From a virus, in the IMG/VR virus record IMGVR_UViG_3300044713_000064, positions 1 through 64,000 of that record: 64,000 bases of DNA; one strand, written 5' to 3'. Shown here piece after piece: positions 47,351-55,901 of this stretch. Numbering within the stretch: the first letter of the stretch is position 1; each line of letters opens with the position of its first letter. A program made the position numbers and the translations under genes. Below the pieces are notes generated by a model, which ran no database searches, was not told the origin of the DNA, and saw nothing but the letters and a program-made list of their open reading frames with translations.

Positions 47351-47661
47351 AGGAAGTTCCGGCGCATCTGCAGACATTGATCGATCGCGGGGCCATCACG
47401 ATCGACGCTCACGGCGTTGTGCGGGTCACCCATCGCACATGGCGCCTGATGACGGCGCAAGGAGCCCTGCACTTTGTCGGCTTCAAGGATGACCGTTATT
47501 GGTCGGCGGTGAAGGTCTGGGGTAAGCCGAACTTCGTGCACCGTCATTGGGATTACCGCGCCAAATGCGAGGTAGTGCCCGGCGACGTGGCGATATTTGC
47601 CAAGGGCGACGAGACGGACGAGCCGACGCTGTTCGCCTATGATGATAGCGCGTATTTCTGA
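47347..47661 (+). CDS. Unknown soluble protein
   Basis: 104 aa from GTG 47347 (GTGA overlap). KEVPAHLQTLIDRGAITIDA, HGVVRVTHRTWRLMTAQGAL, VKVWGKPNFVHRHWDYRAKC, GDVAIFAKGDETDEPTLFAY. Mixed fold. The stop shares an A with the next ATG. Not recognised. Confidence 0.55.
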   Translation: MKEVPAHLQTLIDRGAITIDAHGVVRVTHRTWRLMTAQGALHFVGFKDDRYWSAVKVWGKPNFVHRHWDYRAKCEVVPGDVAIFAKGDETDEPTLFAYDDSAYF

Positions 47662-48710
47662 TGAAAATCGCACGCGGAAAAGTGCTCCGGCCGGTCCACC
47701 CAAACGCGGGCATTTCCGCAGAATACCGCCGCCGCCTCGACGACCTGATCGCCGACATGCAGGCTTCCTACGAATTCTGGTTGACGGCGGCCTACCGCGC
47801 GAATCAGCCCGAGATCGCCCAGGACAAGGCGCCCGACACCGGCGCGCCGGCGCGGGTGACCGCGGTACAGGCCGAGATCGGCTCGCGGAATGTGGTGTGG
47901 CTGGCCTACGTCGACGGGCGGCCGCTAATGGACCGCCGCGGCGCGCTGCGGACGTTCCGGAGCCGGGATGCGGCTGAGACCGGGGGGTTGCGCAGCAGCG
48001 GCCTGAACATGGTGCTGACCAAGCCGGTGCCGCTCGGTGGGCGCCTCGATCCGGTGTCGCTGGCGAACCTGCCGGTCGAGTTCACGCCCGCCCAGAACCT
48101 GCAGGAGACCATCGACAAACTCGGTGCGCGGTGGGAAGCCAGATTCGATGAGGCGGCACCGAAGCTCGCCCGGTGGTTCGCGCAAACCGCCGGCAAGCGG
48201 TCCGAAGACGGCCTCAAGAAAGTGCTGCGGGACGGCGGCATGTCGGTGCGGTTCGACACGACCCCAATGATGCGGGATGTCATGAACGCGACGGTCGCGG
48301 AAAATGTGTCCCTGATCAAATCAATCGGATCGCAGTATCACTCCGAAATCATCGGGATGGTAATGCGCTCAGTCTCGACCGGCCGCGACGTCGGCGGCCT
48401 GACCCGCGAGCTCGAGCAGCGGTTTGGCGTCACGCGCCGGCGGGCCGCCCTGATTGCGCACCACCAAAACAACCTAGCAACGAGCAGCTTCATTCGGGTC
48501 AGGCAAATTCAGGCAGGGCTCCAGGCTGTATGGTTGCATTCGCACGGTGGGAAGGAACCCCGGCCCACGCATCTTGCCAACTCCGGCAAGACCTATGACC
48601 CGGCCAAGGGCTGGTTCGATAGCGACCCCAAGGTTCGGAGATTCATCTGGCCTGGCCAACTCATTAACTGCCGATGTGTGAGCCGCACGGTTGTCCCTGG
48701 ATTCTCATAG
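47661..48710 (+). CDS. Head morphogenesis protein (Mu F / SPP1 gp7-like)
   Basis: 349 aa. VRFDTTPMMRDVMNATVAEN, VSLIKSIGSQYHSEIIGMVM, GGLTRELEQRFGVTRRRAAL, IAHHQNNLATSSFIRVRQ, then WLHSHGGKEPRPTHLANSG and PGQLINCRCVSRTVVPG. These are the hallmark C-terminal motifs of the Mu gpF/SPP1 gp7 family. It acts in head assembly close to the portal, usually as a minor head protein. Length normal. Confidence 0.9.
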   Translation: MKIARGKVLRPVHPNAGISAEYRRRLDDLIADMQASYEFWLTAAYRANQPEIAQDKAPDTGAPARVTAVQAEIGSRNVVWLAYVDGRPLMDRRGALRTFRSRDAAETGGLRSSGLNMVLTKPVPLGGRLDPVSLANLPVEFTPAQNLQETIDKLGARWEARFDEAAPKLARWFAQTAGKRSEDGLKKVLRDGGMSVRFDTTPMMRDVMNATVAENVSLIKSIGSQYHSEIIGMVMRSVSTGRDVGGLTRELEQRFGVTRRRAALIAHHQNNLATSSFIRVRQIQAGLQAVWLHSHGGKEPRPTHLANSGKTYDPAKGWFDSDPKVRRFIWPGQLINCRCVSRTVVPGFS

Positions 48711-48721
48711 GAGGTTTTTCG

Positions 48722-49108
48722 ATGTTCAAGATGGCAGTAGCAGTTGCGGCGACCATGTGGGTGTGCCTGTCTATCTTCCTCGTAGAGGCGTATGTCCACC
48801 GCGCGCAGGCCCGCGATGACGGTCGCTACGCCGGATCGCCACTTAAGCCATGGTTCGACCACCTCTCAAGCGGCAAGGGGCTCTGCTGCAGCGATGCAGA
48901 CGGTACCGCGCTTTCCGATGTCGACTGGGATTCCATGGACGGGAAATATCGCGTGCGCATTGATGGCGATTGGTACGACGTTCCGCCCGATGCGGTAATC
49001 ACCGAACCCAACCGCGCCGGTCGGACCATGGTGTGGCCATTTCCGATGTGGGATGGCACCAAGCACGGGTATGGAATCAGGTGCTTCATGCCGGGGAGCA
49101 TGACATGA
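48722..49108 (+). CDS. Secreted small protein with Cys-rich domain
   Basis: 128 aa; ATAGGAGGTTTTTCG precedes ATG 48722. Signal or anchor (MAVAVAATMWVCLSIFLVEA), then a periplasm-type domain: WFDHLSSGKGLCCSDADGTA, YRVRIDGDWYDVPPDAVI, GRTMVWPFPMWDGTKHGYGI and RCFMPGSMT. Paired Cys probably form disulfides outside the cytoplasm. Such proteins are frequent in Bradyrhizobium genomes and phages. Morons of this kind may act at the envelope. Confidence 0.65.
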   Translation: MFKMAVAVAATMWVCLSIFLVEAYVHRAQARDDGRYAGSPLKPWFDHLSSGKGLCCSDADGTALSDVDWDSMDGKYRVRIDGDWYDVPPDAVITEPNRAGRTMVWPFPMWDGTKHGYGIRCFMPGSMT

Positions 49109-49326
49109 GCGACGACCGATACCCCAAAGCCCGGGAAGAACTGGAGGTCGAGAACCGGGAACTCCGCGCGGCCGTGGCGCGCCTTCAGGCCTCTGTCGGC
49201 TCGCTGCAGGCGACGATCATCGCCAGAGAAACCGAGATCGGTAACCTGCGGCACCCGAAGTCGGCCCCGCGGGCGCTGGACAATGCCGCCAAAGACAAAT
49301 TCGAACGGCCAGGGAGGTGGCGATAA
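49105..49326 (+). CDS. Small coiled-coil protein
   Basis: 73 aa, ATGA overlap. ARxELEVENRELRAAVARLQ, ASVGSLQATIIARETEIGNL is a clear coiled coil; the end is basic. Function unknown. Confidence 0.6.
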   Translation: MSDDRYPKAREELEVENRELRAAVARLQASVGSLQATIIARETEIGNLRHPKSAPRALDNAAKDKFERPGRWR

Positions 49327-49344
49327 TGAGCAGGCAATGAGAAA

Positions 49345-49530
49345 ATGAGAAATCAAGCGACGCAGGCAGTTGAATTGGCTACGAAGATTGCGGCGATGGC
49401 TGAGATCGCCATTGCAGACTTCGGGCGAACTATCAAGAATTGGCCGCCGGAATATCAGGCCATCATTTGGGAAGCGGTCGCAGACGTGGCGTTCCGGCGC
49501 GCCGAAGAAGCACGGAGGCACCCGCTATGA
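49345..49530 (+). CDS. Small helical protein
   Basis: 61 aa from ATG 49345; ribosome site weak (GAGCAGGCAATGAGAAA). NQATQAVELATKIAAMAEIA, IADFGRTIKNWPPEYQAIIW, EAVADVAFRRAEEARR. Helical. Function unknown. Confidence 0.5.
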   Translation: MRNQATQAVELATKIAAMAEIAIADFGRTIKNWPPEYQAIIWEAVADVAFRRAEEARRHPL

Positions 49531-49769
49531 CCGCTCCAGCCACATGCCCTATCCCAGTCGCTCAGATGGATGCCGGTTTCTTCTGGTGTCGCGTCGCTAC
49601 GATACCCGGCGTGAACGAGGTCGAGGCGGCGGCCTTCCAGGCGCGGACCTTGGTCGGAGAGCGGTTGCTCGAGATCCAGCGCTTGGTGACCGAGGCGCGC
49701 GAGGCATTGTTTCAGGCGACGGTCCCATGCGCTCAGGATTGGATGCCGACGAAGCGATCGATGAACTGA
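49527..49769 (+). CDS. Small unknown protein
   Basis: 80 aa from ATG 49527 (ATGA overlap). CPIPVAQMDAGFFWCRVATI, AFQARTLVGERLLEIQRLVT, EAREALFQATVPCAQDW. Three Cys. Function unknown. Confidence 0.5.
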   Translation: MTAPATCPIPVAQMDAGFFWCRVATIPGVNEVEAAAFQARTLVGERLLEIQRLVTEAREALFQATVPCAQDWMPTKRSMN

Positions 49770-49822
49770 CGGGAACTTTTGTTCCTGCGGCGAATTGGCT
49801 CAGTTCACCGGAGGACTACGCT

Positions 49823-50074
49823 ATGTCCTGCTTCTCTCTCGATTTTATGGAGCGTATGTGCATCCTGGTCGTCATCTGCATGGGCCTGTGGGCGATCATC
49901 AAGCTGTTCCTGCCTTTCCTGATGGCTCATTTGCCGCCGCTCGTCGTTCAGATCATCAACATCGTCATTTGGGTCGTGATCGCGATCATCTGCATCGTCA
50001 TCATCTTCGCGCTGCTGTCATGCCTCGTCGGCGCCATGGGAGGGCTGGGCGGATTGAGCCATCCCTTTCGCTGA
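49823..50074 (+). CDS. Small two-helix membrane protein
   Basis: 83 aa; ACCGGAGGACTACGCT precedes ATG 49823. Two membrane helices (MCILVVICMGLWAIIKLFL and IINIVIWVVIAIICIVIIFA) with a short loop. Similar short ORFs (SCFSLDFMERMCILVV start) are found near capsid genes in Rhizobiales phages. A holin-like or exclusion role is possible; unproven. Confidence 0.6.
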   Translation: MSCFSLDFMERMCILVVICMGLWAIIKLFLPFLMAHLPPLVVQIINIVIWVVIAIICIVIIFALLSCLVGAMGGLGGLSHPFR

Positions 50075-50230
50075 GAACGGCCAGGAGTGCATCGACACCC
50101 AAAGCGATGCGCCGGATTGCATTCCGCCGATCCCGAAGGGGCCGCGGTCGATTTGCCAAAATTGCTGAATTGCGCTGTTCGGCCGATCGGCGTAGACTGC
50201 GCTCGGTGATTGGACTGCCAGAGATCCTTG

Positions 50231-50259
50231 GCCTCGGTTTTGAACCCGGGGCCTTTTTC
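50231..50259 (+). terminator. Intrinsic terminator before the Nudix/DUF2213 gene
   Basis: GGCCTCGG (50231-50238) pairs with CCGGGGCC (50247-50254), one G-U, 8-nt loop, then TTTTT. The 205-nt gap 50075-50279 otherwise shows no gene. Confidence 0.7.
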
Positions 50260-50279
50260 TTGCGTGGAACCTCGCCGCC

Positions 50280-51551
50280 GTGATAGAGGCGATGATGCTC
50301 TCACTCGCCCCGAACGCTGCCATCCCCGCCGGCCTCCGCCGCAAGACCGCTTTTGATGCATCTGGGATCACAAAACATGCGGCCGGCGTGCTGTTTGTTG
50401 CACCGGACGGCGATATCCTGCTGTTGCGGCGCACCGGGACGCCGGGGAAAGACAATTTCGTGGGTCATTGGTCGCTGCCAGGCGGCGGCGTCGAGGAGGG
50501 CGAGACACCAGAGGCCGGCGCCGCGCGCGAGGCCAAGGAAGAGATGGGCGTCGACACGGACCCCAAGAGCTTCAAGGTCCTCGATCAGAAGGTGACCCCG
50601 ACCGGGATGGCGTTCCACACCTTCGCCCAATCAGTAGCGAAGAAATTCTGGCCGCAACTGAACGACGAGCACAACGGCGCTGGCTGGTTTCCGCTGAGCG
50701 AGCTGCCGCGGCCGATCCACCCCGCAGTCGAGTCGATGCTTAAGAACAAGCTTGGCGATGACCTGGGCGGCGCGCGCGACGGGCTGGTTGCATGGTCGAA
50801 ACTTGCCGATGAAGAGGCCGAACGCGGCCGTGCGGCAGACGCTTGCCCGACCTGCGGCGGGACTGGTGAGCTCGCAGGCCCTGGCTGCAAGTGCGAGGAC
50901 TGCGGCGGGGCCGGAAAGAAGCTCGGCGCGACTGATTCGGCGTTCGTCATCGCCATGGACCGGGACAGCGTCAGATCCTTCGACCGTGATGGCCGCATGC
51001 GGGTTGCCATTGCCAATCTGAGCAAAGAGCAGATCAGGCCCTATGTCGGTCGAGAAATTCCCGGCTGGGATGACGCTACCCAGACCCACAAGCTGGGATT
51101 GGATCCGGACAAAATCTACAATCTCTATTGCCCGGGCGAAGAATTGGAAAAAGCGGCAGAAACCTTCAATGGGATTCAACTTCTCAAGAAGCACACGCCG
51201 GTGAATGCAGAGGATCATAAAAAAAACGACATCATTGGGACGACCGGGACGAATGCGAAATTCAATTCTCCGTTCTTGCAAAACAGCCTGGTTGTTTGGA
51301 CGCAAGAAGGAATCGACCTCATCGAATCCGAGGAGATGAAGGAATTGAGTTGCGGGTATTTTTATGTACCGTTGATGACCCCGGGCGTTTTCAAGGGAGA
51401 GCCTTTCGACGGAATCATGACGCAACTGTCCGGCAACCATTTAACGATTGTCGGCGATGGTCGAGCTGGATCGGAATGCCAAGTTGAGGATTCTGCGGTC
51501 GAATTGCAGTGGGCCGCGATCGAGCGGGCAATGATGGACATGACTACATGA
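50280..51551 (+). CDS. Fusion: Nudix hydrolase + zinc finger + DUF2213
   Basis: 423 aa from GTG 50280 (ATG 50292 possible). Residues 30-165 are a Nudix domain: the box GGVEEGETPEAGAAREAKEE, from Gly69, fits G-x5-E-x7-REUxEExGU with all acids present. CPTCGGTGEL (189-198) and CKCEDCGGAG (203-212) make a DnaJ-type zinc finger. Residues 220-423 resemble DUF2213 (VAIANLSKEQIRPYVGREIP, LLKKHTPVNAEDHKKNDIIG, EEMKELSCGYFYVP), a phage family just before scaffold and capsid genes, likely a prohead maturation protein. The triple fusion is unusual. Confidence 0.75.
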   Translation: MIEAMMLSLAPNAAIPAGLRRKTAFDASGITKHAAGVLFVAPDGDILLLRRTGTPGKDNFVGHWSLPGGGVEEGETPEAGAAREAKEEMGVDTDPKSFKVLDQKVTPTGMAFHTFAQSVAKKFWPQLNDEHNGAGWFPLSELPRPIHPAVESMLKNKLGDDLGGARDGLVAWSKLADEEAERGRAADACPTCGGTGELAGPGCKCEDCGGAGKKLGATDSAFVIAMDRDSVRSFDRDGRMRVAIANLSKEQIRPYVGREIPGWDDATQTHKLGLDPDKIYNLYCPGEELEKAAETFNGIQLLKKHTPVNAEDHKKNDIIGTTGTNAKFNSPFLQNSLVVWTQEGIDLIESEEMKELSCGYFYVPLMTPGVFKGEPFDGIMTQLSGNHLTIVGDGRAGSECQVEDSAVELQWAAIERAMMDMTT

Positions 51552-51742
51552 TCGACGCCCGCGCCATCCGAATTTCCCTCAATCTGACGCAAGAGCAATT
51601 CGCGAAGCGCTTCGGCCTGAATCTGGCTACGATACGCGAATGGGAGCAGCATCGTCGCGAACCCACGATGCACGCGAGAGTCCTTCTCGCCATCATCGCG
51701 TACGCTCCCGAAGTTGTCGATCAGGCACTTCGAGGCGGCTAA
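51548..51742 (+). CDS. XRE-type helix-turn-helix regulator
   Basis: 64 aa, ATGA overlap. ARAIRISLNLTQEQFAKRFG, LNLATIREWEQHRREPTMHA is a textbook HTH_3 (HigA antitoxin-like). Helical tail. It has no toxin neighbour. Placed between two head genes, it may regulate late transcription or be a captured antitoxin. Confidence 0.75.
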   Translation: MIDARAIRISLNLTQEQFAKRFGLNLATIREWEQHRREPTMHARVLLAIIAYAPEVVDQALRGG

Positions 51743-51821
51743 TAATCTGACGCACTATCAGATTTTCCCAAAATAAGCGAAAGATTGCGGCATCAATCCC
51801 CGAATCCTCCGAGGGAGATGA

Positions 51822-52898
51822 GTGGGTAAGCTCGGTGACGAACTCCGGAAAAAGTACAAAACGCCCCGGGAAGCCCTGCGGGCGCTCGGCCTCGACGAGC
51901 AACTGCTCGACATCTCCCGCCTCGCTTATGATGGAGCAAATCCGATGAAGGCAACCAGGTTCGGCGCGGTCGCGCTCTCGATCACTGCGGCTCACGTCGC
52001 GCCGCTTCTGGCGATGGACCAGAAGGCGACGCTCCCGGTTGACCTGTTCAAGGGGCTGACCAGCAAGAACTTCAAGACCGGCCGCGAGAAGCTGCTGGCC
52101 GGCGTTCGTCTCGCGCTCGATGGCAAGCTGCGCAAAGGCCTTGCGCTCGATGGCAGCATGCAGAATTTCGCCAAGGCGATCGACGCCTTCAATGAGAATA
52201 TGTCCGGCGCCGGCGTCGACGAGGAGGCCCCGAAGCCCGAGGAGATGGAGAACGCGGCCACGGTCGGCCCGCTCGACGTCACGGAGCCCCACAAGGAACC
52301 CGGCGAGAAGGGCTTCGATGCCGAGCCGTTCAAGAATTTTCTCCGGGAAAAGGGGATGGGCGAGGACGACATCATGAAGGCGTGCGACATGATGCCGAAA
52401 TCCGACATCACCGGCGACGCCGAGGAGACCCCGGAAGAAAAGGCCGCCCGGGAGAAGAAGGAAAAGGATGACAAGACCGCCGCCGACGCCGCGGCCGCAG
52501 AAAAGGACAAGAACATGGTTACTCCCGGTGCGATGGACGCCGCCCTCAAGGCTCAGGCCAACGAATTCCAGAAGGAATTGACCAAGGTCCGCGACAACGA
52601 GCGCGGCGTCCGCGCGGCGATCGCCGAGGTCCATCCCTGGGTCGGCGAACTGCCCGCCACCATGGCATTCGACACCGCCGCCGACGTCCACCGCCATGCG
52701 CTCGTGATGCGCGGCGTCGAGGGCGCCAAGACGCTGCACGCCGACGCGCTGCTACCGATCCTCAAGACGCTGCCGAAGAACGGCGCCAGGGCTCCCGAGA
52801 ACAACGGTGGTGGCGAGCATATTGCCATGGATTCATCCGACCGCGCTGCGGTTGTCGCTCTGGCTCCCGATTTCGCCAACATCTCGACGACGCTCTGA
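51822..52898 (+). CDS. Scaffold-like head protein
   Basis: 358 aa from GTG 51822; GAGGGAGATGA upstream. Middle part acidic and low complexity (DVTEPHKEPGEKGFDAEPF, PEEKAAREKKEKDDKTAADA), C-terminus helical (AMDAALKAQANEFQKELTKV, MAFDTAADVHRHALVMRGVE). It follows a DUF2213 domain and precedes cement and capsid genes, the usual place of scaffolding proteins, and its composition fits. The identity is by position and composition only. Confidence 0.6.
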   Translation: MGKLGDELRKKYKTPREALRALGLDEQLLDISRLAYDGANPMKATRFGAVALSITAAHVAPLLAMDQKATLPVDLFKGLTSKNFKTGREKLLAGVRLALDGKLRKGLALDGSMQNFAKAIDAFNENMSGAGVDEEAPKPEEMENAATVGPLDVTEPHKEPGEKGFDAEPFKNFLREKGMGEDDIMKACDMMPKSDITGDAEETPEEKAAREKKEKDDKTAADAAAAEKDKNMVTPGAMDAALKAQANEFQKELTKVRDNERGVRAAIAEVHPWVGELPATMAFDTAADVHRHALVMRGVEGAKTLHADALLPILKTLPKNGARAPENNGGGEHIAMDSSDRAAVVALAPDFANISTTL

Positions 52899-52947
52899 CT
52901 GATCGCGTTACGAAACGGACTTTTAATTAATCGAAGGAGAGATCACA

Positions 52948-53922
52948 ATGAGCGGTACCGGAGGGTGGCAAACGCAGGTGGCCGTCCAACCTGCAGCGTT
53001 TATTCCCGGCTCGCGTGTGAGCCAGAATCCGCTCTTTAGTTATGACGCTGGACCCGGCGGTCTGGTGTCGGGCGCCTCGCTCTTCGTCGGCCGCTTCGCC
53101 TGGGTGACGCCGCCGCTGGACCCGAACGGTGGCCCGACGATCGCGAATAGCTTCGGCAACGGCCCGCCGAACGGCTTCCTGATGCTGAATCAGCAGGCGC
53201 TGAATACGACATTCTTGAGCAACGCCGGTATGCAGGTCCAGCCGGGCGCGCAGACCGCGCTTCAGATCGCCGGCGACTTCGCGATCCAGAACGACGGCAC
53301 GACCGAGGCCGAGGCCGGTCAGAAGGCATTTGCCTTCGTGGCGAGCGGTAAGGCGACGTTCGCGGCTACGGGCACGATCTTCGGCGGCGCGTCCGGTTCC
53401 GCCAGCACGATAGCTGCGGCTACATTCTCGGTTACCGGATCCATCTCCGGCAACATCATGACCGTCACGGTGGTCGGCTCGGGCACCGTCACACCCGGCG
53501 CTTCTGTTTCCGGAACATCCATCCCAACGTCGCCCGCTCCGCAAATTGTCGCGCAGTTGACTGGCACCCCGGGCGGCGTCGGGACCTATTCTCTGAATGT
53601 CGGTGAAATCACCGCTGCCTCAGAAACGATTTCCGGTACTTACGGAATCTTGACGATCGGCGGAACCGTTGTCGGTACTTTCCAAGTTGGCGATGTCCTG
53701 ACCGGTACGGCCCCACTGGTGAATGGGACCGTTATCACAGCCAACATCACCGGCAGCGGCGGTAGTGGCGGAACGATGGCGGTCAACAACAACACGGTGG
53801 TCAGTACGCCACAGGCGATCACAGCCAGCCTTGCTGTTGAGACCACTTTCTACGCGCGGTCGACCGGCCTGCCGGGCGAGGCTGTGAAGATCAGCTCATT
53901 CAAGGACGCTGGCGGCAACTAA
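52948..53922 (+). CDS. Capsid cement/decoration-type protein with beta modules
   Basis: 324 aa; GAAGGAGAGATCACA precedes ATG 52948. Residues 1-145 and 295-324 are like the gp24-type structural cement proteins found between scaffold and DUF2184 capsid genes (GSRVSQNPLFSYDAGPGGLV, FVGRFAWVTPP, and ending TGLPGEAVKISSFKDAGG). In between, about 150-290, are two copies of the same module as in the baseplate J-like protein (SGNIMTVTVVGSGTV, LTGTPGGVGTYSLN). The cement protein probably decorates the capsid, and the modules would be on its surface. Confidence 0.65.
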   Translation: MSGTGGWQTQVAVQPAAFIPGSRVSQNPLFSYDAGPGGLVSGASLFVGRFAWVTPPLDPNGGPTIANSFGNGPPNGFLMLNQQALNTTFLSNAGMQVQPGAQTALQIAGDFAIQNDGTTEAEAGQKAFAFVASGKATFAATGTIFGGASGSASTIAAATFSVTGSISGNIMTVTVVGSGTVTPGASVSGTSIPTSPAPQIVAQLTGTPGGVGTYSLNVGEITAASETISGTYGILTIGGTVVGTFQVGDVLTGTAPLVNGTVITANITGSGGSGGTMAVNNNTVVSTPQAITASLAVETTFYARSTGLPGEAVKISSFKDAGGN

Positions 53923-53988
53923 TAGCGTTGTCACTTTTTGACGTCTCGTTTGAGGCGGATTGAAAACGGGAAAGCAGGAGCTTCATCG

Positions 53989-55101
53989 ATGGACCGGAAC
54001 CAAGCAATCGCCGAGTTTAACAAGGTGAGGCACGTCCTTAACCACGAGGGCGGGGTTATTTTCGATGGCGCCCGAATGTTCATTCCCGATGAGTGGAAGA
54101 ACACGGGGGACAAGTCGCTCAGACAAATGGCGTTCGATGCCGCCGGCACCTTGGGCACCGATCCGAATGCGGCGCTCCCCGCGATGCTCACCACCGGCAT
54201 CAGCCCGGATGTGATCCGGTTCGTATTTGCCCCGCTGCAGATCGCCAAGATCCTCGGTGGTGAGCGCAAGGTCGGCGACTGGCTGATGGAAACCTACATC
54301 TTCCCGGTCATCGAGGAGAACGGCGAAGTTTCCAGCTACGACGATTATTCGAACAACGGCCGCACCGGCATCAACTTCAATTACCCGCAACTCCAGTCCT
54401 ATCTGTTCCAGACCTTCGTCAACTACGGCGAGCGGGAGACCGAGCGCGCCGGCCTGATGCGGATCAACTATGTGGGTGAACTGACCAGCGCTGCGGCCGG
54501 ATTGCTCAATCGATTCGGAAACCTCGGATATGCCTTCGGCCTGGCTGGCCTGCAGACCTACGGCTTGATCAACAACCCGTACCTCTCGGCGTTTTTGACG
54601 CCCGCCATCAAGGCGTGGGGCGGGACATCATGGTTCAACGCCGGCTCGCCGGCCGCAACTGCCAACGAGGTCTACAACGACATCCTGGCGGTGGTCGAGC
54701 AGATCATCAATCAGACCAACGGTGCGGTTGAGATGGACTCGCCGATGACGCTGGCGCTATCGCCGCAGTCGCAACTTGCCCTGGAATTCGCGAACTCGTT
54801 CGGCGTCTTCGTCAAGGATCTCCTGAAGCGCGGCTTCCCGAACATGAAAATTGTCCCCGCGCCGCAGTACGGGCAGAAAACCACCAACAACACCCAGGGC
54901 GATTCCGCCATCGGGAACGTGTTTCAGATCATCGTCGATAACATCGATGGCGGCAAAGTCGCCTATCCAGCCTACAACGAGAAGCTCCGCGCACACAAAC
55001 TGATCCCGCAGGCCTCAAGTTGGCTGCAGAAATACACGAGCGGGATCTTCGGTGTTGTCACGAGAATGCCGGTTGGCATAGCTGGGATGCTCGGCGTTTA
55101 G
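53989..55101 (+). CDS. Major capsid protein (DUF2184)
   Basis: 370 aa; GCAGGAGCTTCATCG precedes ATG 53989. Typical DUF2184 text: AMLTTGISPDVIRFVFAPLQ, IAKILGGERKVGDWLMET, EVSSYDDYSNNGRTGINFNY, GLAGLQTYGLINNPYLSAFL, RxHxLIPQASSWLQKYTSGI. It builds the icosahedral shell (HK97 fold in this family). Length normal; no defect. Confidence 0.9.
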   Translation: MDRNQAIAEFNKVRHVLNHEGGVIFDGARMFIPDEWKNTGDKSLRQMAFDAAGTLGTDPNAALPAMLTTGISPDVIRFVFAPLQIAKILGGERKVGDWLMETYIFPVIEENGEVSSYDDYSNNGRTGINFNYPQLQSYLFQTFVNYGERETERAGLMRINYVGELTSAAAGLLNRFGNLGYAFGLAGLQTYGLINNPYLSAFLTPAIKAWGGTSWFNAGSPAATANEVYNDILAVVEQIINQTNGAVEMDSPMTLALSPQSQLALEFANSFGVFVKDLLKRGFPNMKIVPAPQYGQKTTNNTQGDSAIGNVFQIIVDNIDGGKVAYPAYNEKLRAHKLIPQASSWLQKYTSGIFGVVTRMPVGIAGMLGV

Positions 55102-55160
55102 TCGCTCACGAGGGCGTGGATCGAAACCCTTCCCGGGGAAAATTGTGTATGAAGCCTTAG

Positions 55161-55185
55161 CCTCTCCATATATAACGTGGAGAGG
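55161..55185 (+). other. Hairpin after the capsid gene
   Basis: CCTCTCC (55161-55167), ATATATAACGT loop, GGAGAGG (55179-55185). 7 bp, no T run after it. It may reduce read-through so that capsid mRNA exceeds downstream mRNA, or stabilise the capsid mRNA 3' end. The loop contains a TATAAC-like word. Confidence 0.4.
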
Positions 55186-55211
55186 CGGGCTCACAACGAA
55201 GGGAAGAGATC

Positions 55212-55901
55212 ATGTCGACACTGACGGCCAAGCAGAAGCGAGCAGAGCGTGAGGATCGTCTGCGGGCCGAGGGCGCCGCGCAGGCCCGGGCCGAAATGGC
55301 AGGCGCCGCTCCACGCGAATCCAATGGCCCGACATCCGAGCAAATCCAGGCGCTGAATCAGAAGGCGTTCGCTGATCCTGGCGCCGTTGCGGCCGCCTCT
55401 GGGGGTGTCGCGCAGCCCCAGCGCGCCGGCGCAAAGGTGATCGTCGCCTGCAAGATCGGCGTGCCGTACGTCAACCTGCAGCTTTGCGAGATGATCGAGG
55501 TCAACGAGGAGACGCAGACCGGCTCGCGGAAGCGGATGCAGGCACGGCGGACCGGGTCAGTTGTCCGGCTCCGCGGCACGGCCTATCCTCGAGGCGCGAA
55601 GCCATCGGAATTTCCCGACCCTCCGGTCATGGTCGGCGGCGCCGCGCTGAACTACGGGATCGACAAGGACTGGTTCGATCAGTGGTTGGACCAGAACAAG
55701 CGCAGCGCGCTCGTGATGAATGGGTTGATCTTCGCCCATGAAAAAGAGGATATGGTGCGCGGGCAGGCGACCGAACAGGCGGCGATCCTGAGTGGCCTGG
55801 AGCCGATCAATCCGAAGTCCGATCCGCGCATCAGGGCGTTCGCCAAGCCCACCCGGGAAGAGGTCAGCGATGTTGAAACCAGACCAAGAAAAGGCGTCTA
55901 G
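55212..55901 (+). CDS. Head-region protein, paralogue A
   Basis: 229 aa; GAAGGGAAGAGATC precedes ATG 55212. Helical basic start (TAKQKRAEREDRLRAEGAAQ), then a domain with KVIVACKIGVPYVNLQLCEM, VRLRGTAYPRGAKPSEFPDP and WFDQWLDQNKRSALVMNGLI. This domain is related to the next gene (see finding). It lies where head completion or adaptor proteins are found. Unknown function. Confidence 0.6.
   Translation: MSTLTAKQKRAEREDRLRAEGAAQARAEMAGAAPRESNGPTSEQIQALNQKAFADPGAVAAASGGVAQPQRAGAKVIVACKIGVPYVNLQLCEMIEVNEETQTGSRKRMQARRTGSVVRLRGTAYPRGAKPSEFPDPPVMVGGAALNYGIDKDWFDQWLDQNKRSALVMNGLIFAHEKEDMVRGQATEQAAILSGLEPINPKSDPRIRAFAKPTREEVSDVETRPRKGV

Noticed and set aside
51693-52739. Minus frame of 348 aa over the scaffold-like gene
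   Set aside because: Shadow frame; plus gene has ribosome site and fits the head operon.
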